13,831 nt of DNA from an uncultured Gammaproteobacteria bacterium. Lineage in GTDB: Bacteria; Pseudomonadota; Gammaproteobacteria; SZUA-140. The stretch covers positions 1-13,831 of the forward strand of contig CALZMY010000227.1 of the NCBI GenBank assembly GCA_945788675.1. The letters are read 5' to 3'. Of this stretch, positions 13,579 to 13,831 are shown in pieces. How positions within the stretch are numbered: the first letter of the stretch is position 1; each line of letters opens with the position of its first letter. The notes beneath the pieces are model-generated. The model made no database searches. It was not told where the DNA came from and saw only the letters and a list, made by a program, of their open reading frames with translations. The position numbers and the translations under genes were made by a program.

Positions 13579-13609
13579 GCCGGACGCTACCTGAAATAAG
13601 CGGTCCGGC
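13579..13609 (+). terminator. Hairpin after the rhodanese gene
   Basis: GCCGGAC (13579-13585) and GTCCGGC (13603-13609) form a perfect 7-bp GC-rich stem, extended by GCT/AGC after a one-base bulge. It lies 47 bp after the stop codon. The following sequence (GTGAGGTTATTTAAG) is only weakly T-rich, so termination is plausible but not certain. Confidence 0.45.
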
Positions 13610-13718
13610 GTGAGGTTATTTAAGCAGCCGCTATTTTTCGCCAGCAAAAAAAAGAACGAGCCTAGTCATCAGTACCGCCACCAAAAAAATCGAAAAATCA
13701 GCGCCCAAACACACCCCG

Positions 13719-13831
13719 ATGATGCAGCAGTACCTGCGTATCAAGGCAGAACACCCCGACATGATGGTGTTCTATCGCATGGGTGATTTCTACGAACTCT
13801 TTTTTGATGACGCACGCAAGGCGTCGCGCAT
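13719..13831 (+). CDS. mutS: DNA mismatch repair protein MutS, N-terminal fragment (runs off window)
   Basis: Start of the mismatch-recognition ATPase MutS, which begins methyl-directed mismatch repair. The visible 37 residues (MMQQYLRIKAEHPDMMVFY, then RMGDFYELFFDDA) match the MutS N-terminal domain, including the Phe-Tyr-Glu mismatch-probing motif in GDFYELF. The first in-frame ATG is at 13719, but it has no SD. The open frame extends upstream to a stop at 13611 and encodes STATKKIEKSAPKHTP just before the ATG, resembling the natural N-terminus of MutS (HTPMMQQYL in E. coli). At the place where ATG would be expected (13668-13670) the codon is ATC. The remaining 800-plus residues lie outside the window. 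Confidence 0.9.
   Translation, partial: MMQQYLRIKAEHPDMMVFYRMGDFYELFFDDARKASR

Overview
The window reads as the chromosome of a gammaproteobacterium. The gene order trmJ-cysE-iscR-(desulfurase)-iscS-iscU-iscA-hscB-hscA-fdx-iscX-ndk-rlmN-pilW, with suhB divergent from trmJ, matches the arrangement I remember from Pseudomonas/Azotobacter-type genomes. The proteins resemble gammaproteobacterial ISC proteins at nearly every motif position. Base composition looks balanced, and I saw no obvious switch in codon use among the housekeeping genes. The species cannot be fixed from this stretch; the nearby RhdA-type rhodanese and the extra desulfurase would suit a sulfur-active lineage, but that is inference.

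Minus strand, right to left (10958 down to 1): trmJ (tRNA Cm32/Um32 methyltransferase), cysE (serine acetyltransferase), iscR (Fe-S-sensing repressor), a NifS/IscS-like cysteine desulfurase paralog, iscS, iscU, iscA, hscB, hscA, fdx, iscX, a hairpin terminator, then ndk, rlmN and pilW, which runs off the left edge. The isc promoter and a near-palindromic IscR-type operator lie at the cysE/iscR junction, and the cysE stop codon sits inside the operator. CysE supplies the cysteine pathway, the desulfurases turn cysteine into persulfide sulfur, IscU/IscA assemble clusters, HscA/HscB release them, Fdx supplies electrons, and IscR closes the feedback loop.

Plus strand, left to right (11113 to the end): suhB; an 803-bp mostly non-coding interval; an RhdA-type tandem rhodanese (active loop CHSHHRS); and the 5' end of mutS. 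The interval holds a small unrecognised ORF with a strong ribosome binding site, a MITE-like element with 17-bp perfect terminal inverted repeats and a possible 4-bp target duplication, and an 18-bp-stem hairpin upstream of the rhodanese gene.

Most of the window is conserved housekeeping DNA. The points worth a second look are the extra desulfurase in the isc operon, the operator/stop-codon overlap and possible SD-masking leader of iscR, the MITE with degenerate relatives of its ends, the small ORF, the long hairpin before rhdA, and the missing canonical start codon of mutS. I found no CRISPR array, tRNA, rRNA, intact insertion sequence, or convincing wholly new multi-gene system.
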